NCBI RefSeq assembly: GCF_004342065.1
Contig: NZ_SLZU01000005.1
Location: 62,001 to 126,000 of the forward strand
DNA length: 64,000 bases
Direction of reading: 5' to 3'
Source: Primorskyibacter sedentarius
GTDB lineage: Bacteria; Pseudomonadota; Alphaproteobacteria; Rhodobacterales; Rhodobacteraceae
Below are positions 43,355 through 53,227 of the stretch, in pieces (position 1 is the first letter of the stretch; each line of letters starts with the position of its first letter). The notes beneath the pieces were generated by a model. The model saw only the letters and a list, made by a program, of their open reading frames with translations. It had not been told where the DNA came from and made no database searches. The position numbers and the translations under genes are program-made.

Positions 43355-44581
43355 CTAGGTCAACCTCGGGATCGTCATCGAGAATTTGGTGACACCATCC
43401 ACACAGCTGACATCCAGCTGCCCGTTATGGGCCTTTGCAATCGACGCCGAGATATAAAGCCCAAGACCAAGCCCCGCACCATTGGCATGAATGCCCCGGT
43501 TGAAGGGCTTGAACAGGGCTGACCGAAGCTCGTCCGGGATAGGATCTCCCCGGTTGGCGACCGAGATCTGCAGGCCGTCCTCGACATCTTCGCCCAGCAC
43601 GTGGATCGGGTGATCCGATGTCCCGTGCTGCACCGCGTTTGCCAGCATGTTCGAAACCGCCTGCGCCACGCGGGCCGGATCAGAGCTGACATTTTCGTCG
43701 AAATTCAGCGACAGTTCGATCCGGTGGTTGGGAGAGGCCGCGCGGACCTCCTCGACCACATGTCGGATCGCACTGACGAGCGGGGCATTGGGAACGATCT
43801 CTGCCCGGATGCCTCCGCCAAGACGCGATTTTGCGTGCAGCATCATGTTTTCCGTCAGCTCCTGCATGCGGTAGACGGATTGGTTCATCAAGGGCAACAA
43901 CATCGAAAGCTTCTCGGGCTCTGGCTCTCGGGCCAGTTGCCGCAGCCCTGCCTTCAGCGCCGCAACGGGGTTGCGCAGGTCATGGCCAAGAACAGCAAGG
44001 AACTCCTCCTGCAACTTGCCCATCTCCCGCTCATGGCTGACCAGTTGCTCTTGCGCCTCCAGCCTTTCTTCGGTTTCCACGCTGCGGCCAACCACGTCGG
44101 CAAACATCCTGAGCATTGCCAGAATCCGCGGCTGTTTCAGGCTGCGCGCTTCGGTATCGATGGCGCAGAGCGTGCCGAAAAAGCTCTCGTCACTACGGAA
44201 GATCGGGATCGACGCATAGCTTGCGATGCCGAATTGCCGCGCAATCGGGTGGTCGCAATAGATTTCATCCGTTTCGACATCCTCGAATATCACGCTTTGG
44301 GACGTGTCGCGAACCGTCTGGCAAAAGGTAGAGCTGATGTCGATCTCGTCCCCTGCCCTCAGGCCGAATTCAATCTCGTCCACCGTGCGGCACGCGACCC
44401 ACCTGTCCTGCGTCACCCGAGCGATTGCGGCAAAGCGCACCCCGGTTGCCAGCATGACAGTCTCAAGGATGACCCCGATAGTATCGCTACTCAGGATGGT
44501 TTCGATGTCAGACTGAAAATCATGCGACCCGGCCGTGAATGCGCCGTGGTCCTGCATTACGATGTCTCTGTTTTCCGCCAT
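43355..44581 (-). CDS. GAF-domain sensor histidine kinase
   Basis: A 408-aa soluble kinase from the ATG at 44581 (Met9 is an alternative). A GAF domain occupies about residues 25-175 (VRFAAIARVTQDRWVACR, STFCQTVRDTSQSVIFEDV, SYASIPIFRSDESFFGTLCAID). A coiled coil leads to the HisKA motif FLAVLGHDLRNPVAALKAGL and an HATPase domain (NMLANAVQHGTSD, ANRGDPIP, GLGLGLYISASIAKAH). No membrane helices and no response regulator next to it. The GAF resembles GAF1 of the protein at 24187-25266. It converges with the WD40 NTPase gene, 28 nt away. Confidence 0.9.
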   Translation of the reverse strand: MAENRDIVMQDHGAFTAGSHDFQSDIETILSSDTIGVILETVMLATGVRFAAIARVTQDRWVACRTVDEIEFGLRAGDEIDISSTFCQTVRDTSQSVIFEDVETDEIYCDHPIARQFGIASYASIPIFRSDESFFGTLCAIDTEARSLKQPRILAMLRMFADVVGRSVETEERLEAQEQLVSHEREMGKLQEEFLAVLGHDLRNPVAALKAGLRQLAREPEPEKLSMLLPLMNQSVYRMQELTENMMLHAKSRLGGGIRAEIVPNAPLVSAIRHVVEEVRAASPNHRIELSLNFDENVSSDPARVAQAVSNMLANAVQHGTSDHPIHVLGEDVEDGLQISVANRGDPIPDELRSALFKPFNRGIHANGAGLGLGLYISASIAKAHNGQLDVSCVDGVTKFSMTIPRLT

Positions 44582-44692
44582 GTTCGATATCCGGTTCTGC
44601 GCGCTGCACGTCCAAGTAGACCGGAAATCGCACGCCCTGCAAGTCAAGTTGACTTAAACCCTCGACGATATGCTGCCGACCCTTCGGCAAGG

Positions 44693-44709
44693 GGGCGGGT
44701 TGACCGCCC
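44693..44709 (-). terminator. Hairpin after the beta-galactosidase gene
   Basis: GGGCGG pairs with CCGCCC around the loop GTTGA, 16 nt beyond the stop of the GH42 gene. A second small hairpin (TGCCGA/TCGGCA) sits at 44674-44689. No T-run. They plausibly end the minus-strand gal operon. Confidence 0.5.
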
Positions 44710-44724
44710 GTGTCTGCGCTTTGG

Positions 44725-46644
44725 TCAAATCCCCTCGCGCCGGACCGAGATTGGCGGCAGCGTCATGCCGTCAACCTCGTGCGGGACCGTATCATGGTTG
44801 AACCAGAACCGTTCCGCCCCTGTTTCCCGGCACCGCACCCCTCCGGGCAGGTTGCGTGTGGGTATTGCCGCGCGATCGCACGCCATGCGCATGACCCGCA
44901 ACATCGCCTCGGGATCAAACCAGCCCGCAGAGTAAAGGATATTGCCCTGGGCCACGAGCGCCGCCTCGCCACGCTCTGTTTCGTCCAGAACCTGCGCAGT
45001 GGTTTCCAACACGTCGCGGTAGCTGCGAATGCATCCGCCACCTTTCAGATGGATCGGACAGTCGGGCCGCAGACTTTCGACATGGCTGACAGTGACGTCC
45101 AGCCCCGGCATGGCCGGCGGCAGCGGCACCGGTGTCCGCATCGTGCCGTCCCGCGCCCCGGTCCTTGGCCCCAACATGATGGTCGCGGCGCTGTTGGCCA
45201 GGGCCGTTTTGAACGCGTCAGGCAGATGCATCAGACCGGGCGCAAAGATCAGCGCGTAGCCCTCAAGCGCCATGCCGTCCGCAGGCACGATGTCGATGGA
45301 AAGGCCAAGGCGGCGCAAGGCGCGGTAGGTGTCGAACACCAGTTCAAAATAACTCAGCCCCTGCCCGTGCGGCTGGATCTGCCACGCCCATTCCGCCTCG
45401 TAATCAAAGATCAGGGCAACCTGCGCTTTGGCCGGGCTGACATCGGGAGCGTCAGATATCTCCGCCGCCACTTCTCGCGCTTCAATCAGCCCCTGCGCCT
45501 CTGCGCTGTCGGGACGCAGAAGCCCGGCATGCATCTGTTCCTGCGCCATCGGGGCCTGACGCCAGCGAAAATAGCACACCGCCTCTGCGCCGTGGGCAAA
45601 GGCCTCCCAGCTCCACAGCCGCACCATTCCGGGCAAAGGCGCGGGGTTGTAAGGCGCCCAGTTCACCGGGCCGGGCTGCTGTTCCATCACCCACCAGCGG
45701 CCCCGCCCGACGGCACGGTAAAGATCGTGGTGGAAGGCCTGAAAATCCGGATCACCCTGCCGCGCATAGCTGCGCTGCTGTTGGACCGTTGCCGGAACGC
45801 GATCTTCCAGAAAACCCAGCGGGTAGCTGTCCCAACTGGCAATATCCAGATCCGCGCCAACATCGTAGTGATCGAAATCCGTGATCCGTCCCATGTAGTT
45901 ATGCGCGATTGGCGCGTCAGAATGTGCCCGGATGATCTCTGTCTGCAGCCGATTGAACGCCACGACCTGATCCGATGCGAACCGACGGAAATCCAGCACA
46001 TGGCTGGGGTTTGGTTCTGTCACGGTCAGGTTCGGAAGGTCGATCTGATCGAAGCTGACATATTCCATCGACCAGAAAATATTGCCCCAGGCGGCATTCA
46101 GCGCGTCGATATCGGCGTCATTGCCTTGCCCCGGATAGTGGTTGCGCAGCCAGCCCTGAAATGCCTTCCGGGCCGCATCGCTGTAGGAAATCGTGGTGTC
46201 GTGACAGCCGTATTCATTATCCGTTTGCCACGCGGCTATGTGGGGATTGCGCCCGTAGCGCTCTGCCAGCTTGGTGACGATCCGGGCGCAATCCGCCTTG
46301 TAGCCTTCGTGGCTGAAACAGTAATGCCTGCGCGAGCCGAATTTCCGCGGGCGCCCCTCTGCATCCACGGCCAGCATGTCCGGATGCCTGTCGATCATCC
46401 AGCGCGGCGGCGTGGCGGTCGGGGTGCCCAGCACCACTTTCAGCCCTGCGGCCCCCAGCACCGCAATCGCATCATCCAGCCAGTCGAACTCATACTGACC
46501 TGCCACAGGTTCCAGCCGGGACCACGCGAATTCCCCGATCCGCACCCAAGTCAGACCCGCCTCGGCCATGCGGCGCGCATCATCTTCCCAGATCTCGCGC
46601 GGCCAATGTTCGGGGTAGTAACACGTGCCAAGGGTCCGCTTCAT
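44725..46644 (-). CDS. Beta-galactosidase, glycoside hydrolase family 42
   Basis: A 639-aa cytoplasmic enzyme without signal peptide that releases galactose from beta-galactosides. GH42 hallmarks are GTCYYPEHWP at the start, WVRIGEFAWSRLEP, the acid/base Glu144 in AWQTDNEYGCHDT and the MEQQPGPVNWA motif with nucleophile candidate Glu321. The trimerisation and C-terminal domains follow. It is the last gene of the minus-strand run with galE, galT and galK, 31 nt after galK, so galactose can enter the Leloir route directly. Confidence 0.95.
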   Translation of the reverse strand: MKRTLGTCYYPEHWPREIWEDDARRMAEAGLTWVRIGEFAWSRLEPVAGQYEFDWLDDAIAVLGAAGLKVVLGTPTATPPRWMIDRHPDMLAVDAEGRPRKFGSRRHYCFSHEGYKADCARIVTKLAERYGRNPHIAAWQTDNEYGCHDTTISYSDAARKAFQGWLRNHYPGQGNDADIDALNAAWGNIFWSMEYVSFDQIDLPNLTVTEPNPSHVLDFRRFASDQVVAFNRLQTEIIRAHSDAPIAHNYMGRITDFDHYDVGADLDIASWDSYPLGFLEDRVPATVQQQRSYARQGDPDFQAFHHDLYRAVGRGRWWVMEQQPGPVNWAPYNPAPLPGMVRLWSWEAFAHGAEAVCYFRWRQAPMAQEQMHAGLLRPDSAEAQGLIEAREVAAEISDAPDVSPAKAQVALIFDYEAEWAWQIQPHGQGLSYFELVFDTYRALRRLGLSIDIVPADGMALEGYALIFAPGLMHLPDAFKTALANSAATIMLGPRTGARDGTMRTPVPLPPAMPGLDVTVSHVESLRPDCPIHLKGGGCIRSYRDVLETTAQVLDETERGEAALVAQGNILYSAGWFDPEAMLRVMRMACDRAAIPTRNLPGGVRCRETGAERFWFNHDTVPHEVDGMTLPPISVRREGI

Positions 46645-46675
46645 GGCAAAATCTCCAGAATTGTCAGTAGGCGTG

Positions 46676-47782
46676 TCAGATCGCTGCGAGGATGCGGGCT
46701 GTTGGGAAGTTGGTGGTCAGACTGTCCTGAAGCGTCTCCAGTTGGTCGCGGGCTACCAGTGCCACGATGGAGCCGCCGAAGCCTCCTCCTGTGAGGCGTG
46801 CGCCGATGGCGCCGGCGTTGAGCGCGCCTTCTACCAGCGCGTCGATCTGCGGGAGGGAGACGGCGTAGTCTTCTGACTGGGAGCGGTGGCTGGCGATCAT
46901 CAGCCTGGCGAAGGTGGCGACGTCGCCCTGTGACAGGGCCTCGACGCCGCGGCGGACGCGGTCATTCTCGGTCACGATATGGCGGGCACGGCGGTCGAGC
47001 GGCGGCTCCAGCGCCTCGATCCGGCCCATGTCTTCGAGCCCCAGATCGCTGAGCATCCCGACGCCAAGCGCGCCGCTGGCGGCAGTGCATTCGGCCACCC
47101 GGGTTGCATAGCCGTCATCGGTCAGCTTGTGCGCGACCCCGGAATGCACCACGAGGAACGTGTGGCCCTTCGGCAAGGGCGCGGGCCGGTGTTCCAGCCG
47201 CCGGGTGTCGAGATAGAGCGCGTGGCCGATGGTCCCCACGGATACGGCGAACTGGTCCATGATCCCGCAGGGCATGCCGACAAACTGGTTCTCCACCTCG
47301 CGGGCAAGCCGTGCCACCGCAACCGCATCTGTCTGCGTTCCGAACAGCACGTCGGCCAGGCGCAGCGTTGCAACCTCGATCGCGGCCGAGCTGGACAGCC
47401 CCGCCCCGACCGGAAGATTGCTTGCAATCATCGCCGTCACACCGCTGTCGGTGAAGTCCGCGCCCGGCGCATTGGCAAAACTGCCCAGCACATAATCCGA
47501 CCATGCGCCGCTGGCGGGGTCACTCAGGCTGCGGGTATCCTCGGTGTTGAAACTGTCGCTGGCCACGCGCAGGGTGTGTGCCGGACCGCCCCGGCCGGCC
47601 GCGATCGCCGTACCCAGCCGCAATGGCATCGGCAGCACCACGCCGCCATTGTAATCCGTGTGCTCGCCCAGCAGGTTGACGCGGCCCGGCGCATAGGCGA
47701 CGGCCTCGGGCGGCATGCCAAAATGAGCCTCATAGGCCGCAGCGACCCGGGCGCGCAGAACGTCTTCGTTTGTCTCGTCCAT
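46676..47782 (-). CDS. galK: Galactokinase GalK
   Basis: A 368-aa GHMP kinase that phosphorylates galactose at C1 with ATP. The galactokinase signature GRVNLLGEHTDYNGGVVLP is near residue 28, the ATP loop LPVGAGLSSSAAIEVA near 120, and the third GHMP motif ARLTGGGFGGSIVALV near the C-terminus. Length is normal. Two bases separate it from galT, so the genes are co-transcribed. Confidence 0.97.
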   Translation of the reverse strand: MDETNEDVLRARVAAAYEAHFGMPPEAVAYAPGRVNLLGEHTDYNGGVVLPMPLRLGTAIAAGRGGPAHTLRVASDSFNTEDTRSLSDPASGAWSDYVLGSFANAPGADFTDSGVTAMIASNLPVGAGLSSSAAIEVATLRLADVLFGTQTDAVAVARLAREVENQFVGMPCGIMDQFAVSVGTIGHALYLDTRRLEHRPAPLPKGHTFLVVHSGVAHKLTDDGYATRVAECTAASGALGVGMLSDLGLEDMGRIEALEPPLDRRARHIVTENDRVRRGVEALSQGDVATFARLMIASHRSQSEDYAVSLPQIDALVEGALNAGAIGARLTGGGFGGSIVALVARDQLETLQDSLTTNFPTARILAAI

Positions 47783-47784
47783 GC

Positions 47785-48834
47785 TCAGCCCCCTGCCGCG
47801 GTCTTGTAATGCACGTCCGGCTGATCCCTCAGCCGGGCCGCGGCGCTTTCTGCCGTAAGATCGCGCTGAGCCTCTGACAGCATCTCGTATCCGACCATGA
47901 ACTTGCGCACCGTCGCCGAGCGCAGAAGCGGCGGGTAAAAATGCGCGTGCAACTGCCAGTGATCGTGATTGCCCGGCGTCATCGGCGCGCCGTGCCAGCC
48001 CATCGTGTAGGGGAACTCTGTCCGGAACAGGTTGTCATAGCGGGTGCACAGACGTTTCAGAATTTCGGCCAGGGCGTCCCTTTCGGCATCGGAAAGATCG
48101 CTTAACCGCAGGACATGCCGCTTTGGCAGCACCATCGTCTCGAACGGCCAGGTGGCCCAATAGGGCACCACCGCGATCCAGTGGTCGTTCTCTGCCACGG
48201 TACGGGCCCCATCCCCGGATTCCCGCGCGGCATAGCTGACAAGCAGGTTCTGCCCCTGCGCCGACAGGTAGTCAGCCTGTGTCTGATCTTCGCGCGCCAC
48301 CTCGTTGGGGATGAAGTCGCTGGCCCAGACCTGCCCGTGCGGATGCGGGTTGGAACAGCCCATGACCGCGCCCTTGTTCTCGAAGATCGCGACCCAGTCA
48401 TATTCCTTGCCAAGCTCTTCCAGTTGCCGGGCCCACAGGTCGATCACGCCGCGTATCCCGGCGAGGGGCAATTCCGGCAATGTCAGATCGTGACGTTCGG
48501 AAAAACAGATGACCCGCGCCGTGCCACGAACGGTTTCGGCCCGGAACAGCGGATCATCGCCAGTGCTGCCCTTCGGCGTGTCCGTCAGAAGCGCCGGGAA
48601 GTCGTTGCCAAAGACAAAGGGCCCCTCGTAGACGGGGTTGACCTCGCCATTGACCCGCGTGTTGCCCGAGCACAGGAAACAGGTCGGATCATGCGCCGGT
48701 TTCTGGTCCTGGGCGGTGGCCTCTGTCTGGCCCTGCCAGGGGCGCTTGTTGCGGTGCGGGGACACCAGCACCCATTCCCCCTTCAACGGGTTGAAGCGGC
48801 GATGCGGGTCTTCGGTGAAGTCCGGTTTGTCCAT
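47785..48834 (-). CDS. galT: Galactose-1-phosphate uridylyltransferase GalT
   Basis: A 349-aa HIT-superfamily enzyme that exchanges UMP between UDP-glucose and galactose-1-phosphate. The active-site motif [12 protein letters not shown] carries the nucleophilic His, and zinc-site features include CFLCSGN near residue 52. Length is normal. It is 18 nt after galE and 2 nt before galK. Confidence 0.97.
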   Translation of the reverse strand: MDKPDFTEDPHRRFNPLKGEWVLVSPHRNKRPWQGQTEATAQDQKPAHDPTCFLCSGNTRVNGEVNPVYEGPFVFGNDFPALLTDTPKGSTGDDPLFRAETVRGTARVICFSERHDLTLPELPLAGIRGVIDLWARQLEELGKEYDWVAIFENKGAVMGCSNPHPHGQVWASDFIPNEVAREDQTQADYLSAQGQNLLVSYAARESGDGARTVAENDHWIAVVPYWATWPFETMVLPKRHVLRLSDLSDAERDALAEILKRLCTRYDNLFRTEFPYTMGWHGAPMTPGNHDHWQLHAHFYPPLLRSATVRKFMVGYEMLSEAQRDLTAESAAARLRDQPDVHYKTAAGG

Positions 48835-48852
48835 GACGCGTTCCTTGCCCGT

Positions 48853-49851
48853 CTATTTCGCGAAGGGGCCGTATTTCGGCGCGCGATGCCAGTTCCAGGC
48901 GGTTTCGATGATCGTCTCGACATCCGGCGTGGCCGGGCTCCAGCCCAGAAGCGCCTTTGCACGGCTGCTGTCGGCGACAAGGATCGCGGCATCGCCTTCC
49001 CGGCGGGGGCCGACACGATAGGGGATCTTCCTGCCGGTGACCTTCTCTGCCGCGGCGATCACCTCCATGATCGAGAACCCGTCGCCATTGCCAAGGTTGA
49101 AGACATGCGCGCCGGGATTGGCATCCATGTACTCCAGTGCTGCCAGATGGGCCGAGGCGATATCATTGACATGCACGTAGTCGCGAATGCAGGTGCCATC
49201 GCGTGTGTCGTAATCCTCGCCAAAGATATCCAGCCCGTCACGCGCGCCCAGGGCCGCCAGCAACACGTTGGGCACAAGATGCGTCTCCGGATCATGCGCC
49301 TCGCCGATTTCGCCCGACGGGTCGGCCCCCGCGGCGTTGAAATAGCGAAAGCAGACAGAGCGGATGCCATAGGCATGACCATAATCCGCCAGCACCTGCT
49401 CGATCATCAGCTTGGTGCGGCCATAGGGGTTCAGCGGGTTCTTCGGGTGATCCTCGGCAATCAGCGGTGTTTCAGGATTGCCAAACGTGGCTGCGGTCGA
49501 GGAAAAGACGAACCGCTCCACCCCGGTGGTGCGCATCGCATCCAGCAGGTTCAGCGTGCCCACCACGTTGTTGCGGTAATAGATATCCGGAGCGGAAACA
49601 GATTCCCCCACAGAAATCAGCGCGGCGAAGTGATAGACCGCGTCAAAGGCGTTCTGCGCAAAGAGCGCCTTCAGCGCGTCGGTGTCCAGCAGATCCCCCT
49701 GGATCAGCGGAACCGATTGCGGGATCGCGGCGGCATTGCCATAGGACAGGTTGTCGAACACGACAACGTCATACCCGCGCTCGACCAACTGGCGCACCAT
49801 ATGCGAGCCGATATATCCGGCCCCTCCGCAGACAAGAATTCTGGCTGTCAA
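48853..49851 (-). CDS. galE: UDP-glucose 4-epimerase GalE
   Basis: A 332-aa short-chain dehydrogenase-type epimerase. The NAD-binding motif GGAGYIGSHMVRQL is at residues 9-22, the catalytic Ser region is VFSSTAATFG and the YxxxK pair is in NPYGRTKLMIEQ. It regenerates UDP-glucose from UDP-galactose in the Leloir pathway. It follows the MalK-like ATPase gene by 63 nt on the same strand. Confidence 0.96.
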   Translation of the reverse strand: MTARILVCGGAGYIGSHMVRQLVERGYDVVVFDNLSYGNAAAIPQSVPLIQGDLLDTDALKALFAQNAFDAVYHFAALISVGESVSAPDIYYRNNVVGTLNLLDAMRTTGVERFVFSSTAATFGNPETPLIAEDHPKNPLNPYGRTKLMIEQVLADYGHAYGIRSVCFRYFNAAGADPSGEIGEAHDPETHLVPNVLLAALGARDGLDIFGEDYDTRDGTCIRDYVHVNDIASAHLAALEYMDANPGAHVFNLGNGDGFSIMEVIAAAEKVTGRKIPYRVGPRREGDAAILVADSSRAKALLGWSPATPDVETIIETAWNWHRAPKYGPFAK

Positions 49852-49914
49852 ATCTTTGATCCTTTGTGCTGCCCTGCACCGTCTGGCGGTGGGGCCGTAA
49901 ACCCAACGGGTGCC

Positions 49915-50973
49915 TCAGCGCAGGCGCATCTCGGTCTCGGCGTCGAACAGATAGGCCCGCGCGGGATCGAAGCTCAGCGACACGCGCGCGCCGGGGGCGG
50001 ACCGGTGATCGCCGCGTTCCTCGACGATCAGCCGCTCGCCGGTATCTGCATGGATGTAGTCATAGGACACACCCCCCAGGGCTTCGGTCAGCTCGATCGA
50101 CATCGTGTCGCCTGCGCTTACCTCGATATGTTCAGGCCGGATGCCAAGCGTCACCTTCGTGCCCGCTGGCGGCAGGTTGACCGGGACAGCGACAGAGGTC
50201 TTGAGCGCGGGCACATCGACCGCCCCTTGCGCGTTCACTGTTGCTTCCAGGAAGTTCATCGCGGGCGAGCCGATGAAGCCTGCAACGAACTTGTTGTCGG
50301 GATCGCGGTAAAGATCGAGCGGCGCGCCCATCTGTTCGATCCGGCCAAGCCGCAGCACCACGATCTTGTCGGCCATGGTCATCGCCTCGACCTGATCGTG
50401 GGTCACATAGATCATCGTGGCGCCGATATCGTTGTGCAGGCGCGCGATCTCCACCCGCATCTCCACCCGCAATTCGGCGTCGAGATTGGACAGCGGTTCG
50501 TCGAACAGAAACACCTCTGGCCCGCGCACGATGGCCCGCCCGATCGCCACGCGCTGACGCTGGCCGCCCGACAGGGCCGCGGGCTTGCGTTTCAGGAACG
50601 GGTCAAGCTTCAGGATACGGCTGGCTTCGGCGACTTTCGACGCGATCTCGGCCTTGGGATAGCCGTTCATCTTCAGGCCAAAGCCCATATTCTCTGCCAC
50701 CGTCATATGCGGATAAAGCGCGTAGGTCTGGAACACCATCGCCACCCCGCGCTCGGCCGGATCCATCCGCGTCACGTTGCGATCCCCGATATGGATCTCG
50801 CCCGCCGTGGTCTCCTCCAACCCCGCAATCATCCGCATCAACGTGGATTTGCCGCACCCCGACGGACCCACAAAAACACAGAACTCACCATCCGCAATCT
50901 CCAGATCAACCCCGTGGATAACCTGAACATCACCATAACGCTTGATAACATCCCTCAAAACAACGCCTGTCAT
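49915..50973 (-). CDS. Sugar ABC transporter ATP-binding protein, MalK/UgpC-like
   Basis: A 352-aa ATPase from the ATG at 50973, 4 nt after the IclR stop, with GGGGA upstream. Walker A is GPSGCGKST, Q-loop VFQTYALYPH, signature LSGGQRQRV, Walker B FLFDEPLSNLD and switch YVTHDQVEAM. A C-terminal MalK-type regulatory OB region (about 235-352, GIRPEHIEV) is present. It probably powers the binding protein and permeases encoded divergently at 51940-55116, since no ATPase gene is found in that half. Confidence 0.94.
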   Translation of the reverse strand: MTGVVLRDVIKRYGDVQVIHGVDLEIADGEFCVFVGPSGCGKSTLMRMIAGLEETTAGEIHIGDRNVTRMDPAERGVAMVFQTYALYPHMTVAENMGFGLKMNGYPKAEIASKVAEASRILKLDPFLKRKPAALSGGQRQRVAIGRAIVRGPEVFLFDEPLSNLDAELRVEMRVEIARLHNDIGATMIYVTHDQVEAMTMADKIVVLRLGRIEQMGAPLDLYRDPDNKFVAGFIGSPAMNFLEATVNAQGAVDVPALKTSVAVPVNLPPAGTKVTLGIRPEHIEVSAGDTMSIELTEALGGVSYDYIHADTGERLIVEERGDHRSAPGARVSLSFDPARAYLFDAETEMRLR

Positions 50974-50977
50974 CGAT

Positions 50978-51808
50978 CTACGTCCCCAACTCTTTTGTTT
51001 CAATGTCGATTTCCGGGTAGCGCCAGTCGGCAGCGTCTGCGGCTATGCGGGTGGCGGTTTCCTGCATAATTGGCACCAGCTTGTACAAGTCATCGAAATC
51101 CTGTCGCCCCTGAAGGGCTGTGATTGACAATCCCCCCAGAAGGATTCGGTTTCGCGACAGTATTGGCACGGCCACGCAGATGATCCCGCGTTCGTGTTCT
51201 TCGTTGTCGATGGCAAAGCCGCGTTTGCGGATCAGCGCCAGATCCGCCAGCAAAGCCTCTGGGCTTGTGAGTGTATTATCGGTGAAACGGTAAAAGCTTT
51301 GTTGCGCCATGACCGAAGCCAGCCCATCCTCTCCGAGAAAGGCCATCATGGCCTTGCCGACGCCGGTGCAATAGGCAGGCCCAACCTTCCCTGCGCTGGA
51401 AAACATCTCGACCGGGCGAGATGGGAAAAGCTTGTCGACATAAAGAACATGCCCGCCATCCAGCTGCGCAAGATGGATCGTCTGGCGCACCTGACTGGCC
51501 AGCGCGTCCAGATGCGTCTTTGCAACCGGGGCAAGCGAGGATTGTTTCCATGCCACATGCGCCAGACGGACCAGCCGGGCGCCGATGAAATAGACCCTGC
51601 GATGCGGATCGTGGCTTAACATGCCATGATCGGTCAGGGTTTGCAGGAAACGGTAGACCGTTCCCTTTGGCAAACTGCTTGCCGCCTGAATTTCAGATGC
51701 CCGGGCCGGTCGCCCGATATCCGCCACGATATCAAGAATGCCAAGCGCCCGCCCGACCGTCCCCGGGCCGTCTAATTCTCGCTGGGTCACTTGCGTTTGC
51801 TTGGCCAT
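50978..51808 (-). CDS. IclR-family transcriptional regulator of the galactoside locus
   Basis: A 276-aa protein from the ATG at 51808; a GTG at 51868 would add 20 residues but lies inside a palindrome (51861-51879), so I prefer the ATG. The N-terminal winged HTH is TVGRALGILDIVADIG ... SLPKGTVYRFLQTL. The effector domain shows FSSAGKVGPAYCTGVGKAMMAF and RGIICVAVPIL. It is the first gene of the minus-strand gal operon and divergent from the binding-protein gene, the usual place for a local regulator that senses a sugar or its phosphate. Confidence 0.9.
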   Translation of the reverse strand: MAKQTQVTQRELDGPGTVGRALGILDIVADIGRPARASEIQAASSLPKGTVYRFLQTLTDHGMLSHDPHRRVYFIGARLVRLAHVAWKQSSLAPVAKTHLDALASQVRQTIHLAQLDGGHVLYVDKLFPSRPVEMFSSAGKVGPAYCTGVGKAMMAFLGEDGLASVMAQQSFYRFTDNTLTSPEALLADLALIRKRGFAIDNEEHERGIICVAVPILSRNRILLGGLSITALQGRQDFDDLYKLVPIMQETATRIAADAADWRYPEIDIETKELGT

Positions 51809-51860
51809 CTGTCCGGATTTCAAGGTCTCTGCTGGGGCGCTGATAGCGCTGGCGGAACTT

Positions 51861-51902
51861 GTTGACACACTTAGTCAACCGGAATAATTCTCAATTATTG
51901 AG
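51861..51902. promoter_or_regulatory. Cluster of palindromes in the IclR/binding-protein divergent region
   Basis: Three dyads lie within 42 nt. GTTGAC-ACACTTA-GTCAAC (51861-51879) is perfect. AATAATT-CTC-AATTATT (51883-51899) and the overlapping CTCAA-TTA-TTGAG (51890-51902) are also perfect. They sit between the IclR start and the binding-protein start (51940), where operators and a TTGACA-like -35 (51862-51867) would be expected. Likely IclR targets; unproven. Confidence 0.6.
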
Positions 51903-51939
51903 ATGTCAATTTCAATATACGGACCAATGGGAGGACCCC

Positions 51940-53211
51940 GTGAACCTAAAAAAAACACTTGTCGGCGCAGCACTTAGCGCCTCAACACTGCTGTCTGGCG
52001 CTGCCTATGCAGAGTCGCATTCTGAACCGCTGACGGGGGAGTTGAAAATCTTCCTCGACACGTCGAACCCGGCGCCACGCGCAACGATGGAAGCCATGAT
52101 CGGACGCTTCGGGGCCTTGCATCCCGATCTTGAGATCAGCACCACCGTGATCGACCGCGATGCGTATAAAACCCAGATCCGCAACTTCCTGAGCGCGGAT
52201 GCGCCGGATGTCGCGACATGGTACGCCGCGAACCGCATGGCCCCCTATGTCAACGCCGGCCTTTTTGAGGACGTGTCGGACCTTTGGGAAGAGCCGGAGA
52301 TCGCCGAAAACCTCGCCTCGACCAAGGGTGCGATGACCATCGACGGCAAGCAGTGGGGCGTGCCCTATACTTACTACCAGTGGGGCGTCTACTACCGCAA
52401 AGACATCTATGAAGAGCTGGGCCTATCAGAGCCGACCTCTTGGGAAGAGATGAAATCCAACTGCCAGAAGATCCTGGATTCGGGCCGCAAGTGTTACACG
52501 ATCGGGACAAAATTCCTTTGGACGGCAGGCGGTTGGTTCGACTACATGAACCTTCGCACGAACGGGTTCGAGCATCACATGAAGCTGGCCGCGGGCGAGA
52601 TCAAGTGGACCGATGACAGCGTCCGCCAGACCTTTGCCAACTGGCGCGAGCTGATTGACATGGGTGCGTTCGTCGACAACCACCAGACCTATAGCTGGCA
52701 GGAAGCCCTGCCCTTCATGGTCAAGGGTGAGGCCGCAGCTTACCTGATGGGCAACTTCGCCGTTGCGCCGCTGCGCGAGGCCGGGTTGACCGACGATCAG
52801 CTGGACTTCTACCAGTTCCCCAAGATCGACCCCGATCTTGACTTCGCCGAGGATGCACCGACCGATACGTTCCACATCGCGGCCAATGCCAAGAACAAGG
52901 ACGCCGCCCGTGCGTTCCTGCGCTTCGTCGTCTCGACCGAGGAACAGACCGAGATCAACAATGCGGCCAATCTTGGTCAGTTGCCGGTCAATGCGTCGGC
53001 CTCCATCGACGATGACAAGTTCCTGAACGAAGGCTTCGCCATGCTGTCGTCGAACAGCCCCGGCGGTGTCGCGCAGTTCTTTGACCGTGACTTCCCGGCG
53101 GAAATGGCTGCCGAAGGCATGCAGGGTCTGCAGGAGTTCATGGTGTTCCCGGACAATCTGGACGACATCCTGAACCGTCTCGATAAGGTCGCAGAGCGCG
53201 TCTACAAATAA
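51940..53211 (+). CDS. Sugar ABC transporter substrate-binding protein (galactoside type)
   Basis: A 423-aa periplasmic protein beginning at a GTG (51940) with GGGAGGA upstream and signal peptide VNLKKTLVGAALSASTLLSG, cleaved after AYA. The mature chain is a family-1 extracellular solute-binding protein: LKIFLDTSNPAPRATMEAMI, APDVATWYAANRMAPYV, GVPYTYYQWGVYYRKDIYEEL and LMGNFAVAPLREAG. Many aromatic residues would line a sugar site. It is followed by a hairpin and two permease genes, then alpha-galactosidase, so an alpha-galactoside is the likely ligand. Confidence 0.93.
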   Translation: MNLKKTLVGAALSASTLLSGAAYAESHSEPLTGELKIFLDTSNPAPRATMEAMIGRFGALHPDLEISTTVIDRDAYKTQIRNFLSADAPDVATWYAANRMAPYVNAGLFEDVSDLWEEPEIAENLASTKGAMTIDGKQWGVPYTYYQWGVYYRKDIYEELGLSEPTSWEEMKSNCQKILDSGRKCYTIGTKFLWTAGGWFDYMNLRTNGFEHHMKLAAGEIKWTDDSVRQTFANWRELIDMGAFVDNHQTYSWQEALPFMVKGEAAAYLMGNFAVAPLREAGLTDDQLDFYQFPKIDPDLDFAEDAPTDTFHIAANAKNKDAARAFLRFVVSTEEQTEINNAANLGQLPVNASASIDDDKFLNEGFAMLSSNSPGGVAQFFDRDFPAEMAAEGMQGLQEFMVFPDNLDDILNRLDKVAERVYK

Positions 53212-53227
53212 GCTGACCTTCAGCGAG

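Noticed and set aside
44674-44689. Second small hairpin after the beta-galactosidase gene as an independent terminator
   Set aside because: The stem is only 6 bp without a T-run; it is noted with the stronger hairpin instead.
48115-51069. 984-codon plus-strand open frame opposite galT, galE and the MalK-like gene
   Set aside because: It lies antisense to three well-recognised genes and its translation lacks any recognisable motif.
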